Shown: positions 50,728 to 61,998, counted from the first letter of the stretch. The stretch is 64,000 nucleotides of DNA from Streptomyces canus (GCF_041435015.1 NZ_CP107989.1:9920001-9984000); one strand, 5' to 3'. Notes: generated from the letters alone by a model not told the origin. Made by a program: numbers and translations.

Positions 50728-52410
50728 ATGGCACCCTCCCGCATACCTCCACGGCGGCCACAAGTCGTCCTGAGAGCGGTCACCGCTACCGCCGCCGCGG
50801 CCCTGGTCCTGTCCGCCTGTACGGGTGGCTCGGGCGCCGCCGGCGCCGGTGACACCTCCGGCAACCAGCTGCTCACCATCCCGCGCGAGGATCTTGCGAC
50901 GTTCACGCGCAACTTCAACCCGCTCTCCCCGCAGGCCGCCCCCATGACCCTCCAGGCGGTCTACGAGCCGCTGGCGGTGCACAGCATGGCGGATGCCAAG
51001 GACACGCCGTGGCTGGCCACCACGTGGGAGCAGGCCAAGGACGGCAGGTCCCTCACCTTCACGCTGCGCGAGGGCGTCAAGTGGTCGGACGGCCAAGCGC
51101 TCACGGCCGACGACGTCGTCTACACCTTCGAGCTCCAGAAAAAGGTGCTGGGCGGCTTCGACTACCTGGACAAGGTCACGGCGGTCGACGCCCACACGGT
51201 GAAGTTCTCCTTCAACAAGGCGTTCTCGACCGCCTTCTACGAGATCAGCGGCCATTACATCCTGCCGAAGCACATCTGGTCCAAGGTGAAGGACCCGGCG
51301 AAGTTCACCAACCCGAACCCGGTCGGCACCGGCCCGTACACCCAGATCGAGAAGTTCCAGAGCCAGTCGTACGAGCTGCGCAAGAACCCCGACTACTGGC
51401 AGCCCGCGAAGCAGCAGATCGCCGGCATCCAGATGCTCGCTTTCTCCGGCAACGACAGCGCCAACATCGCCTTCACCAACGGCGAGGTGGACTGGACGCA
51501 GTCGTTCATCCCGGACATCGAGAAGTCCTTCGTCGCCAAGGACAAGAAGCACAACCACTACTGGTTCCCGGCCACCGGCGCCATGATCAACTGGCAGCTG
51601 AACACCACCAAGGCCCCCTTCGACGACCCGGCCGTGCGCAAGGCGCTCAGCATGGCCGTCGACCGCGACCAGATCACCAAGGTCGCGATGAACGGCTACG
51701 CCGAACCCGCCGACTGCACGGGCCTGGCCCGTACGTACGACAAGTGGCGCGACACGTCGCTGGCCGCCTCCTGCACCTGGACGAAGGACGACACCGACGC
51801 GGCGGCCAAGGCCCTCGACGCGGCCGGCTACAAGGAGAGCGGCGGCAAGCGGAAGCTGAAGAACGGCAAGAACTTCACCCTCGACATCTCCGTCGGCTCC
51901 GCCTCCTCCGACTGGATCTCGGTCGCCAACATCATCAAGCAGGACCTCGCGAAGGTCGGCATCACCGCCACCGTGAAGACGCCCGACTGGTCGGCGGTCT
52001 CGTCCTCGTACAACACCGGCACCTTCGACACCGGCATCGTGTGGAGCAACAACGGCGCCACCCCGTACGAGTACTTCCGCGGCGTGATGTCGACCAAGAT
52101 GGTGCAGCCGGTCGGCAAGCAGGCCACGGAGAACTACCACCGCTTCGGTGACAAGAAGGCCGACAAGCTCATCGACGCTTTCGCCGCCGCCACGAGCGAG
52201 AGCGCCCAGCGGCGGCAGATCGACGGTCTGCAGGAGCTGTACAACAAGGACGCGCCCGTCGTCCCGCTGTTCACCGGCCCCGAGTGGGGCGCGTACACGA
52301 ACGCCCGCTTCACCGGCTGGCCCACCGAAGAGAACCCGTACGCCACCCTCGGCAACCGCAACGGCAGCACCATTCTCGTGCTCACGTCGCTCAAGCCCGT
52401 CAAGGGCTGA
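50728..52410 (+). CDS. ABC transporter substrate-binding lipoprotein (Opp/Dpp, SBP family 5)
   Basis: 560 residues. The signal ends in lipobox LSAC with lipid-modified Cys31. SBP family 5 blocks are PMTLQAVYEPLAVHS, SLTFTLREGVKWSDGQALTA, NPVGTGPYTQIEKFQSQSY and AVRKALSMAVDRDQITKVAM, ending RRQIDGLQELYNKDAPVVPL. These proteins usually bind peptides or nickel, but some actinobacterial members bind oligosaccharides. Here the next genes are Dpp-type permeases and ATPases and two GH32 enzymes, so I infer a fructo-oligosaccharide ligand. GAGAGGAAAG precedes the start. Confidence 0.92.
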   Translation: MAPSRIPPRRPQVVLRAVTATAAAALVLSACTGGSGAAGAGDTSGNQLLTIPREDLATFTRNFNPLSPQAAPMTLQAVYEPLAVHSMADAKDTPWLATTWEQAKDGRSLTFTLREGVKWSDGQALTADDVVYTFELQKKVLGGFDYLDKVTAVDAHTVKFSFNKAFSTAFYEISGHYILPKHIWSKVKDPAKFTNPNPVGTGPYTQIEKFQSQSYELRKNPDYWQPAKQQIAGIQMLAFSGNDSANIAFTNGEVDWTQSFIPDIEKSFVAKDKKHNHYWFPATGAMINWQLNTTKAPFDDPAVRKALSMAVDRDQITKVAMNGYAEPADCTGLARTYDKWRDTSLAASCTWTKDDTDAAAKALDAAGYKESGGKRKLKNGKNFTLDISVGSASSDWISVANIIKQDLAKVGITATVKTPDWSAVSSSYNTGTFDTGIVWSNNGATPYEYFRGVMSTKMVQPVGKQATENYHRFGDKKADKLIDAFAAATSESAQRRQIDGLQELYNKDAPVVPLFTGPEWGAYTNARFTGWPTEENPYATLGNRNGSTILVLTSLKPVKG

Positions 52411-52506
52411 CGCCGCCCGCACGGACCGGCGGCCGCCCTCCTCCCCGGACGGCCGCCCCCGCGCACCGCCACACACATTCACCCCCACCGACAGGGAGCA
52501 CGACCC

Positions 52507-53484
52507 GTGCGTCTGATCCTGCGCAATCTGGGGTTCTATCTGCTCGCCTTCTGGGCCTCCATCACCCTGAACTTCGTTCTCCCGCGCTTCATGCCGGGCG
52601 ACCCGGTCTCCCGGATGTTCGCGCAGGCCCAGGGCACCATGCAGCCCGACCAGATAGCCCAGTTGCGAAAACTCTTCGGCCTCGACAACCGCCCCCTCTG
52701 GGAGCAGTACGTCTCCTATGTCAAGAGCGTCTTCACCGGCGACCTCGGCATCTCCATCACCCGCTTCCCCACCCCTGTCACCGACGTGATCGGCTCGCAG
52801 ATAGGTTGGACCCTGCTGCTCGGCGGCGTCGCGCTCGTCGTCGCGGCCGTCCTCGGCAACCTGCTCGGTATCGTCGCCGCCTGGCGGCGCGGCGGCGTCC
52901 TCGACTCCGCCTTCCCGCCGCTGCTGATCTTCGTCGGCTCGTTCCCCTACTTCTGGCTGGCCATGGGCGCGTTGTACCTGTTCGGGGTGAGCCTGAACTG
53001 GTTCCCGCTGCGGCACGCCTACGACGTCGGACTGACCCCCGGCTTCAACGGCGAGTTCCTCTCCAACGTCGGTACCCACCTGGTGCTGCCCGCGCTGACC
53101 ATCGTGCTGGTCTCCATCGGCGGATGGATGCTCGGCATGCGCAACACCATGATCGCCACCGCGGCCGAGGACTACATCACCATGGCCGAGGCGAAGGGGC
53201 TCAGCCCCTCGCGGATCATGTTCCGCTACGCCGCGCGCAACGCCCTGCTGCCCTCCGTCACCAACTTCGGCATGGCACTCGGCTTCGTCGTCGGCGGCGC
53301 GCTGCTCACCGAGGTCGTGTTCGCCTACCCCGGCATCGGCTACCAGCTGCTGATGGCCGTCCAGGGCCTGGACTACCCGCTGATGCAGGGCATCTTCCTG
53401 ACGATCACGGCGGCGGTGCTGATCGCGAACTTCCTCGTCGACCTCGTGTACGTCCGCCTCGACCCGCGCGTCCGCGTCCGCTGA
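52507..53484 (+). CDS. ABC transporter permease, DppB type
   Basis: 325 residues from a GTG with AGGGAG upstream. About six transmembrane helices are seen, opening with LRNLGFYLLAFWASITLNFV and FMPGDPVSRMFAQ, and the permease EAA loop is AEAKGLSPSRIMFRYAARNA. The N-terminal PGDP segment is the BPD/DppB signature. It pairs with the DppC-type permease (14-bp gap) to form the membrane channel of the importer. Confidence 0.94.
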   Translation: MRLILRNLGFYLLAFWASITLNFVLPRFMPGDPVSRMFAQAQGTMQPDQIAQLRKLFGLDNRPLWEQYVSYVKSVFTGDLGISITRFPTPVTDVIGSQIGWTLLLGGVALVVAAVLGNLLGIVAAWRRGGVLDSAFPPLLIFVGSFPYFWLAMGALYLFGVSLNWFPLRHAYDVGLTPGFNGEFLSNVGTHLVLPALTIVLVSIGGWMLGMRNTMIATAAEDYITMAEAKGLSPSRIMFRYAARNALLPSVTNFGMALGFVVGGALLTEVVFAYPGIGYQLLMAVQGLDYPLMQGIFLTITAAVLIANFLVDLVYVRLDPRVRVR

Positions 53485-53498
53485 AGGGGGTTGCCGAC

Positions 53499-54419
53499 AT
53501 GACCGCCATCGACATCGCGACGGCCACCACACCGACAGTCCCCGCGCGCACGATCCGTCGGCGCGGACTGGTGCGCCAGCTCATCGACAGCAAGAAGGCG
53601 CTGACCGGGCTGATCCTGCTCGCTCTTTTCGCGCTGCTGGCCCTGCTCGCACCCGTCCTCGCACCGGGTGACCCGTCGCTCATCAACTCCACGGGCAGCC
53701 AGGCACCCTCGGCCGCACACTGGCTCGGTACGACCGCCAAGGGCCAGGATGTGCTCGCCCTCACCCTGTGGGGTGCGCGCAGTTCGCTCTTCGTCGGGTT
53801 CACCGTGGGGCTCGTGGCGACGGGCGTCGCCATCGTCGTCGGCCTCGCCGCCGCGTACTTCGGCCGCATCATGGACGACGCGCTGACCCTGGTGACCAAC
53901 ATCTTCCTGCTGCTGCCCGGCCTGCCGCTGCTCATCATCCTGGCCGCGTTCCTGCCACCCGGGACCTCCACCGTGATCCTTGTCCTCGTCGTCACCGGCT
54001 GGGCGGGCTCGGCCCGGGTGCTGCGCGCGCAGGCCAAGTCGATCCGCGGCAAGGACTTCGTGGCCGCGGCCGTCGTCACGGGGGAGCGCCCGCTGCGGAT
54101 CATGTTCCGCGAGATCCTGCCCAACATGGCGTCCGTGGTGATGACCACGCTGCTCGGCTGCGTGATCTTCGGCATCGGCGCCCAGGCCGGCCTGGAGTTC
54201 CTCGGCCTCGGCGACAGCAGCGTCGTCAGCTGGGGCACCAACCTGTACTGGGCCAGCAACGACGGCGCGCTGATGACCGGCACGTGGTGGGCCTTCGTCC
54301 CCTCCGGACTGTGCATCGCGCTCGTCGCCTTCGCGCTCGCGCTGGTCAACTACGCGGTCGACGAGATCACCAACCCCAGGCTGCGCAATCGCCGTGCCCG
54401 CCGCGAGAGGAGGGGCTGA
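53499..54419 (+). CDS. ABC transporter permease, DppC type
   Basis: 306 residues. The N-terminal anchor is followed by GDPSLINSTGSQAPSAAHWL and GTTAKGQDVLALTLWGARSS, the DppC-type GTDxxGRD region. It has about six helices, and the EAA-like loop ARVLRAQAKSIRGKDFVAAA. AAGGGGG precedes the ATG. It lies between the DppB-type permease and the first ATPase (3-bp gap) and completes the channel. The whole set is in transport order SBP-B-C-D-F. Confidence 0.94.
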   Translation: MTAIDIATATTPTVPARTIRRRGLVRQLIDSKKALTGLILLALFALLALLAPVLAPGDPSLINSTGSQAPSAAHWLGTTAKGQDVLALTLWGARSSLFVGFTVGLVATGVAIVVGLAAAYFGRIMDDALTLVTNIFLLLPGLPLLIILAAFLPPGTSTVILVLVVTGWAGSARVLRAQAKSIRGKDFVAAAVVTGERPLRIMFREILPNMASVVMTTLLGCVIFGIGAQAGLEFLGLGDSSVVSWGTNLYWASNDGALMTGTWWAFVPSGLCIALVAFALALVNYAVDEITNPRLRNRRARRERRG

Positions 54420-54422
54420 GCC

Positions 54423-55372
<950 letters not shown>

Positions 55373-55376
<4 letters not shown>

Positions 55377-56416
55377 CCGAACCCCTGCTGTCCGTGCGCG
55401 GTCTGACCAAGGACTTCCAGGTCGGCACCGTCTTCTCCCGGCGCCGTGTCCGAGCCGTCGACGACGTCTCCTTCGATCTCCCGGCCGGCCGGATCACCGC
55501 CCTGGTCGGCGAATCGGGCAGCGGCAAGTCCACCATCGCCCGCTGTCTCGCCCGCCTCGAACAGCCCTCCGCCGGACAGGTGCTGCTCGACGGCGAGGAC
55601 GTCCTGCGCACCGAGCGGCGCCGGGCGTCACGGGCGTACCGTCGCAAGGTCCAGATGGTGTTCCAGGACCCCTTCGGCTCACTCAACCCCGTCCACCGCA
55701 TCGAGCACTTCCTCACCCGGGCCCTCGTCCTGCACGGCCGCTCCGCCACACCAGAGGCGCTGCGCGAGCTGATGAAAACGGTCGGCCTGACCGAAGACAT
55801 GCTCCAGTCCTACCCGCACGAACTCTCCGGCGGCCAGCGTCAGCGCGTCTCCATCGCTCGCGCGTTGGCGGTGGAACCGCGCCTCATCCTGGCCGACGAA
55901 CCGACGTCGATGCTGGATGTCTCCGTGCGCGTCGGCGTGCTCAACCTGATGCGGCGCCTGCGCGACGAGCGGAACATCGCCATGCTCTACATCACGCACG
56001 ACCTGGGCTCCGCCCGCTACCTCGCCGACACCACGATGGTCATGTTCGCCGGCGAACTCGTCGAGGGCGGCGACGCGTTGGCGGTGATGGACGCCCCCGC
56101 TCACCCGTACACCCGCTTGCTGTTGTCCGCCGTACCCGACCCCGAACGGGCCGGCAGCTACGACCCCGTCGAGCGCGCCCGCCTGCGCGAGGCGATCCTC
56201 AACCCCGCGTCCTGCCCCTACGGCGACGACGGCGCGTGCAGCCGCACCGACCCCGTCCGCCACATCGTCGGCGAGAACGAAGGACAGCCCCACTGGGTGC
56301 GCTGCCATCTGCGCGCACCCGCCTCCGACATCGCCCGCCGCGTCCTCAAGGCCACCGACCGGCCGGACGGCGAGGCCACCGACGCCACCGAGAAAGCGGA
56401 GACCACCGCCGCATGA
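55373..56416 (+). CDS. ABC transporter ATPase, DppF type
   Basis: 347 residues. Walker A GESGSGKST (46-54), Q-loop VQMVFQDPFGSLNP, signature LSGGQRQRVSIARALAVEP, Walker B LILADEPTSMLDV and switch ITHDLGS are complete. A C-terminal segment with NPASCPYGDDGACSRTD is present, and the tail after residue 325 (DGEATDATEKAETTAA) is disordered. The gene overlaps the DppD gene and the GH32 gene by 4 bp each, so transporter and hydrolase are made together. Confidence 0.94.
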
Positions 56417-57957
56417 CCCACGACCTCACCCTCCCCTCCGGCAGTCCCACCGCCGAGGGGCTGGCCGAACGCGCCCTGCGCGACCCCCACCGCCCCCGCT
56501 TCCACTTCACCTCGCCCGGCGGCTGGCTCAACGACCCCAACGGCCTGAGTCACTGGAACGGCGTCTACCACCTCTTCTACCAGTACAACCCGCTCGCCGC
56601 CGCCCACCACCGCATCCACTGGGGCCACGCCTCCAGTACCGACCTCGTGCACTGGGCCGACGAGCCGGTCGCCCTGGTGCCGGGCTCGGACGGCCCGGAC
56701 CGCGACGGCTGCTGGTCCGGTGTCCTGGTGGACGACGGGGGAGTGCCCACGCTCGTCTACTCGGGCAGACACGGCGAGCATGAACTCCCGTGTGTTGCCA
56801 GGGGATCGGCGGATCTGCGGTACTGGACCAAGGACCCGGCCAACCCCGTCATCACCGCCCCGCCCGAGGGCGTCGACATCACGGCCTTCCGTGACCACTG
56901 CGTCTGGCGGGAGGGCTCCGGCGAGAACAGGGTGTGGCGCCAGCTGGTGGGCTCGGGAATCCGCGGCATCGGCGGAACGGCCTTCCTGTACGAGTCCGAC
57001 GACCTGCGCAGCTGGCGCTACGTCGGCCCCCTGCTGACCGGCGACGCATCGCAGAACCAGGGCGAGCTCGACTGGACCGGCACGATGTGGGAGTGCGTCG
57101 ACCTCTTCCGGCTCGGCGAGGACGAGGAGGCCGGCAGTACCGACGTGCTGGTCTTCTCCGCCTGGGACGAGGGCACCACCCACCACCCCCTGTACTGGAC
57201 CGGCCGATACCAGGGCGACACCTTCACCCCGACCGGCCTCCACCGCCTCGACTACGGCGGCCGCTACTTCTACGCCCCCCAGTCCACCCGTGACGAGTAC
57301 GGCCGACGCATCATGCTCGGCTGGCTCCAGGAGGGCCGGACGGACGAGGCGAACGCGCAGGCCGGCTGGTGCGGTGTGATGTCCCTGCCGAGGGTCGTCA
57401 CGCTCGCCACGGACGGCGGCCTGCACCAGGCCCCGGTGCCGGAGCTGACCGAGCTGCGGCGGGAGCGCGCAGAGGTGGCTCCGGGCCGGCTGGCCGACTC
57501 GTACACCCGGCTGCCCGCCGTGCGCGGGGACCAGCTGGACATCGAGACGACCCTGCGTCTCGCTCCCGGAGCGACCGCCCGGCTCGTGCTCCGCGAGACA
57601 CCGGACGGCGCGGAACGCACGGTCGTGGAGGTGAGCCGGTCGGACGACGGAGCGAGCGGCACCCTCCGACTGCACCGCGAGACCAGCAGCCTCGACCCGA
57701 CGGTCGACACCGAACCCCGGTACGGCGAACTGCCGTTGGGTCCCGACGGGCGGGTCGACCTGCGGGTCCTCGTCGACCACTCCGCACTGGAGATCTTCGC
57801 CAACGGGCGTGCCCTGACCGCCCGCATCTACCCCACCCGTCCGGACGAGGCCGTCGGCGTCGGTATCGGTGCCGACGGCGACGCGGCCCTGGAGCGGTTC
57901 GACGCCTGGCAGATGGCGTCGGCTTTTACCGACGGACCCCGGCCGCTGTGGCCGTGA
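56413..57957 (+). CDS. Cytoplasmic GH32 fructan/sucrose hydrolase
   Basis: 514 residues without a signal peptide. GGWLNDPNG carries nucleophile Asp41, TMWECVDLF the acid/base Glu227, and the third motif is FRDHCVW (Asp161), in place of the usual FRDP. A C-terminal beta-sandwich (LVDHSALEIFANGRALTARI) is present. The family hydrolyses sucrose, inulin or levan oligosaccharides. Its cytoplasmic site and 4-bp overlap with the importer ATPase indicate action on imported oligosaccharides. It could be called a levan- or inulin-oligosaccharide fructosidase; sequence alone does not decide which. Confidence 0.93.
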   Translation: MTHDLTLPSGSPTAEGLAERALRDPHRPRFHFTSPGGWLNDPNGLSHWNGVYHLFYQYNPLAAAHHRIHWGHASSTDLVHWADEPVALVPGSDGPDRDGCWSGVLVDDGGVPTLVYSGRHGEHELPCVARGSADLRYWTKDPANPVITAPPEGVDITAFRDHCVWREGSGENRVWRQLVGSGIRGIGGTAFLYESDDLRSWRYVGPLLTGDASQNQGELDWTGTMWECVDLFRLGEDEEAGSTDVLVFSAWDEGTTHHPLYWTGRYQGDTFTPTGLHRLDYGGRYFYAPQSTRDEYGRRIMLGWLQEGRTDEANAQAGWCGVMSLPRVVTLATDGGLHQAPVPELTELRRERAEVAPGRLADSYTRLPAVRGDQLDIETTLRLAPGATARLVLRETPDGAERTVVEVSRSDDGASGTLRLHRETSSLDPTVDTEPRYGELPLGPDGRVDLRVLVDHSALEIFANGRALTARIYPTRPDEAVGVGIGADGDAALERFDAWQMASAFTDGPRPLWP

Positions 57958-57970
57958 CGGTCTTACACAC

Positions 57971-58011
57971 GGCCACGGCCCGCGGGGTGGACGTCCCCCC
58001 GGGCCGTGGCC
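57971..58011 (+). terminator. Intercistronic hairpin between the two GH32 genes
   Basis: GGCCACGGCCCG (57971-57982) pairs perfectly with CGGGCCGTGGCC (58000-58011), with extra GGGG/CCCC pairing in the loop side. It lies between the GH32 stop at 57957 and the next start at 58043 and may lower transcription of the secreted enzyme or end the operon. Confidence 0.65.
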
Positions 58012-58042
58012 CACCCTCTCTTGTACTCCCTCAGGAGCCGCC

Positions 58043-61000
58043 ATGAGCGTGTCCCGCCGTACCCTCCTGCTCGCCGGAGGAACCGCCGCCACCCTGCTGC
58101 CACTCGGAGGCATCCTCCCCGCAGCACAGGCCGCCGCCACCAGCGCCGCCGGAGCACCCCCGGTGCCCGCCCCGATTCCCGACCCCATCCCCGTTACCGG
58201 CGCCTGGACCCGCACCTCCGACGGCGGCCAGAAGGCGACCGCCGGCCGTCGCGGGCCCGCCCTCGCCCTGTCCGAGCAGCAACTCGCGGCCAAGGGCACG
58301 TACGCGGCCCGCGTCACGCCCCAATCCTCCTCCGCCGTAGGCGCGTTGGTGTTCCGGGCAGCCCTCGACGGCTCGACCGGATACGCGGTCGCCCTCGACC
58401 CCGCCCGCGCCCGCATACGGCTCTACGACCTGGCCGGCGGCGACACACTCGCCACCGCTCCGCTCCCGGGCGCGCAGGCCGGAAAGCCCTACGGCCTCGA
58501 AGTGGCGGTCGACGGACCCGAGCTGACGGTGCATGTCGACGGCAAGCGGGTCCTCCACACCGAGGACCACCGCCACGACACCGGCTCGGTGGGCCTGCTC
58601 GCCCAGGGCGGCAAGGTCACCTTCGGCCCGCCCGCCCTCTCCTCGGTCACCACCAACCTCACCGGCTGGACCACGAGCGGCGGCACCTGGACGGCGAGTC
58701 CGCTGGGCTGGCGCGCGGCCCCGACCCAGGGAGCCACCGCCCGCGCCATCACCACGACCAAGGCGTACGACACCGCGCTCCAGGCCGACCTGCTCCTGCA
58801 CGACGCCTCCGCCATCGCCTCACTGCTGGTGCGCACCGACGCCACGGCCACGCACGGCTACGGCGTCCAAGTCGACGCGGACCAGGGCAGGCTGAGGCTC
58901 TACCGCATCGACGGCAACGTCACCCTCGGCACCTACGCGACCACCATCAAGGCCGACACGGTCTACCGTCTGCGCGTCGAAGCCGAGGGCACCGAACTGC
59001 GCGTGCACTGGCAGACCAACTTCCTCTCTCCCGACGGCTACAGCCCCGTCATCACCGCCCAGGACTCCACCCACACGAAGGGCCGACTCGCCGTCACGGC
59101 TTCGGCCGGCGAGGTGTCCTTCGAGAACATCGCCGCGGCCGACCTCGCCACCGGCCTCCAGGGCTGGACGGCCCGCTCCGGCACCTGGACCCCGGACCTG
59201 CGCGGCATCCGCGCCGAGAACGGCCTGCGGACGGCCCCCTTCACCGACGGCGACCTGGTGGCGAGGGCCGACATCACACCCGGCGACCGCTCCTCCTCGG
59301 CCGGCCTCGTCCTGCGCGCGTCCGCGAACGGCTCCGGCGGCTACGAGGCCCGCCTGGAAGCCGGCCGCAACGCCGTCGTCCTGCTGGACCGCTCCTCCGG
59401 CGCCCGCCTGGCCTCCGCTGCCGGCCCGGTCCGGCGCATCGCGTCCGGCGGCACCTATCGCGTCGAGGCCCGCGCGACGGGCAGGACGATCGAGGTGTAC
59501 GTGGACGGCATACGGGCGCTCAAGACCCGTGTGTCCCGCACCAAGGGAGCCGCCTTCGGCACCGCGGCCGCGCACGGGGCGTCGTACTTCCAGAATGTCG
59601 AAGTCCACAGCACCGCCGACTACTTCACCGAGCCGTACCGCCCCACCTACCACTACTCCCAGCTCCGCGGCTCCACCAGCGACCCCAACGGTCTGGTCCA
59701 CTACGACGGCGAGTACCACCTTTTCCACCAGGACGAGGGCCGCTGGGCGCACGCGGTGAGCACCGACCTCGTCCACTGGCGGGCCCTGCCGATCGCCCTG
59801 CCCTGGAACGCCTACGGCAACTGCTGGTCCGGCTCGGCGATCGTCGACGCCGACGACACCTCCGGCCTCTTCGACGGCGGCTCGGGCCTGATCGCGTACT
59901 ACACGAGCTACCACCCGGACAAGCCGGGCGGAAATGCCGGCGTGCGCATCGCCTACAGCAGGGACAAGGGCCGCTCGTGGCAGTGGCACGGTGGCTCGAC
60001 CCCGGCGGTGCAGAACCCGGGCGGCCCCGACGCCGGCTGGACCTTCCGCGACCCGAAGGTCATCCGCGACGAGGCCCACGACCAGTGGCTCATGGTCGTC
60101 TCCGGTGGCGATCACATCCGCTTCTTCACCTCCACCGACCTCCTCACCTGGACCCAGGTCAGCTCCTTCGGCTACGGCGACTGGGCCACACCCGGCGTCT
60201 GGGAGTGCCCCGACTTCTTCCCGCTCCCCGTAGACGGCGACAGGGACAAGGTGAAGTGGGTCCTCACCCTGAGCACCGGTGCCGTACGCGCCACGAACGG
60301 CTCGGCCGCCCAGTACTTCACGGGTGAGTGGAACGGCACCGGTTTCACTCCCGATCAGAAGGCCGGCACGGTCCTGCGCGCCGACTCCGGCCGTGACTTC
60401 TACGCCGCCATGTCCTTCTCCGGCCTGCCCGACGGCCGCCGCGTCTGGCTCGGCTGGATGAGCAACTGGGACTACCCGTTCAGCGCCCCGACCGGAGCCT
60501 GGAACGGCCAGCTGAGCACCCCCCGCGAACTGACCCTCACGGACACCGCCGACGGCGTACGCCTGGCGCAGCGCCCGGTCCCGGAGCTGGTCGCACTGCG
60601 CACGTCCACCACCACCCGCAAGGACCTCGCCGTCGGCCCCACCTCCGCGAACCCGCTCGCGGGAGTCCGGGGCATCGCCTACGAGATCGAGGCCGAGATC
60701 ATCCTCGGCACCGCCACGGAGATCGGCTTCCGGCTCCGGGCCGGCGGCGACCAGCACACGACCGTCGGATACGACGCCGAGGCCCGGGAACTGTTCGTGG
60801 ACCGCTCGGCATCGGGCCCGAGCGACTTCACGCAGTACTTCACGGGCCGTACGACCGCGCCGATGACGACGACCGACGGCCGCGCGACCCTGCGCGTGTA
60901 CGTCGACTCGTCCTCGGTCGAGGCATTCGGCGCGGCCGGACAGGCCACCGTGACCAGCCTGATCTTCCCCCGCCCGGACGCCGACGGCATGGCTTTCTAC

Positions 61001-61615
61001 GCCAAGGGTGGCACCGCGCACATCGAGTCGCTCAAGGTGCACAGGCTCGACAGCACCTTGCGCCTGGTGGATCGGGTGAAGCCGCTGGTGTCCGGCCCGA
61101 GCGGCGGTGAATTCCGCTCGGATCTCGGCACGTTGACGATCACCCCTGCCGGCCGTTGGTCGACGGACAGCGCGGGCCGCACCGGAAGCTTCGACAAGGA
61201 CTCCAACGCGATCTCGGCCCGCACGGCGACGGACTTGGACCTCACCACTCTGGTCCGGCTCGGCGGCCCCGCTCCGGACACGGGCGGCGCCCTCTCCCTC
61301 CTCTGGCGTGCCTCCTCCGACGGCGCCGACGCCTACTGCCTCAACATCGACCCCGACCTACGCGTGATCCGCCTGGTCGCCAAGGCCAACGGCTACTTCG
61401 ACGACGGCGCCGCCCTCGCCCGCGTCCCGGCCCTGGTCCGCCGCGGCACGACCTACGCCGTCCGCATCCTCACCGAGGGCGACCGCATCCAGGTGTTCCT
61501 CAACGGCAAGCGGATCATCGACGTGACGGACACGACGTACGCCGATGGCCACATCGCCCTGAACGTGTTCGGCGGGAGGGCGGCGTACCAGGACACCTAC
61601 GCGCGGGAGTTGTGA
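58043..61615 (+). CDS. Exported multi-domain GH32 levanase/inulinase
   Basis: 1190 residues with a signal peptide (VSRRTLLLAGGTAATLLPLG, Tat-like RR motif, ending AQAA). Three repeated concanavalin-like modules (about 50-210, 210-375 and 375-525, each with a G-W-T..G.W pattern) precede the GH32 propeller. Its nucleophile is Asp547 in STSDPNGLVHYDGEYHLFH, the RDP motif holds Asp670 and the acid/base is Glu721 in WECPDFF. A GH32 C-terminal sandwich (about 840-1000) and a fourth concanavalin-like module (about 1010-1190) complete it. The usual WxNDPNG reads STSDPNG, which keeps the Asp. AGGAG precedes the ATG. It should cut polymer outside the cell. Confidence 0.92.
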   Translation: MSVSRRTLLLAGGTAATLLPLGGILPAAQAAATSAAGAPPVPAPIPDPIPVTGAWTRTSDGGQKATAGRRGPALALSEQQLAAKGTYAARVTPQSSSAVGALVFRAALDGSTGYAVALDPARARIRLYDLAGGDTLATAPLPGAQAGKPYGLEVAVDGPELTVHVDGKRVLHTEDHRHDTGSVGLLAQGGKVTFGPPALSSVTTNLTGWTTSGGTWTASPLGWRAAPTQGATARAITTTKAYDTALQADLLLHDASAIASLLVRTDATATHGYGVQVDADQGRLRLYRIDGNVTLGTYATTIKADTVYRLRVEAEGTELRVHWQTNFLSPDGYSPVITAQDSTHTKGRLAVTASAGEVSFENIAAADLATGLQGWTARSGTWTPDLRGIRAENGLRTAPFTDGDLVARADITPGDRSSSAGLVLRASANGSGGYEARLEAGRNAVVLLDRSSGARLASAAGPVRRIASGGTYRVEARATGRTIEVYVDGIRALKTRVSRTKGAAFGTAAAHGASYFQNVEVHSTADYFTEPYRPTYHYSQLRGSTSDPNGLVHYDGEYHLFHQDEGRWAHAVSTDLVHWRALPIALPWNAYGNCWSGSAIVDADDTSGLFDGGSGLIAYYTSYHPDKPGGNAGVRIAYSRDKGRSWQWHGGSTPAVQNPGGPDAGWTFRDPKVIRDEAHDQWLMVVSGGDHIRFFTSTDLLTWTQVSSFGYGDWATPGVWECPDFFPLPVDGDRDKVKWVLTLSTGAVRATNGSAAQYFTGEWNGTGFTPDQKAGTVLRADSGRDFYAAMSFSGLPDGRRVWLGWMSNWDYPFSAPTGAWNGQLSTPRELTLTDTADGVRLAQRPVPELVALRTSTTTRKDLAVGPTSANPLAGVRGIAYEIEAEIILGTATEIGFRLRAGGDQHTTVGYDAEARELFVDRSASGPSDFTQYFTGRTTAPMTTTDGRATLRVYVDSSSVEAFGAAGQATVTSLIFPRPDADGMAFYAKGGTAHIESLKVHRLDSTLRLVDRVKPLVSGPSGGEFRSDLGTLTITPAGRWSTDSAGRTGSFDKDSNAISARTATDLDLTTLVRLGGPAPDTGGALSLLWRASSDGADAYCLNIDPDLRVIRLVAKANGYFDDGAALARVPALVRRGTTYAVRILTEGDRIQVFLNGKRIIDVTDTTYADGHIALNVFGGRAAYQDTYAREL

Positions 61616-61998
61616 CCGCCGGTCAAGCCGTCGAGCAACCACGACACATGAGCAGGTAAAGGGGGCGGAGAGCCAGTACATCGGGCGGGCCGATCGGGCC
61701 CCGTTCGACCTCGATGGGCAGATCGAGCAGCTGTGGCTTCAGACCGAAGTGGACGGCACCCACGCGGTGGCCCGTGTCCCCGGCATGGCCGCAGCATCAA
61801 CCTCATCGAAAACTCGATCAAGGAATCCGCGCTGCTCAGCGAATGGCAGGAGAGTACTTCGTCGCCATCGACGACACCGTGGACGGCGACCGGCGACTGA
61901 CGCCTGATCTGCCTCGCCCTTTCCGAAGTCTGGCTCCTCCTACCGGACATGTGACCTGGGCGTCCTGGCCGACCGTCACCAGACGGAGCGTCGGAGAC
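61616..61998. other. No gene recognised (383 bp)
   Basis: Several short open frames exist, but none shows family features. Expected to contain the end of the fructan operon and the convergent end of the membrane-protein gene; no clear terminator hairpin was found. Confidence 0.4.

Noticed and set aside
50659..53532. A 957-codon open stretch antisense to the ABC transporter genes
   Set aside because: It is antisense to four intact genes and has the Val/Gly/Arg-rich composition typical of GC-driven shadow frames, with no family features.
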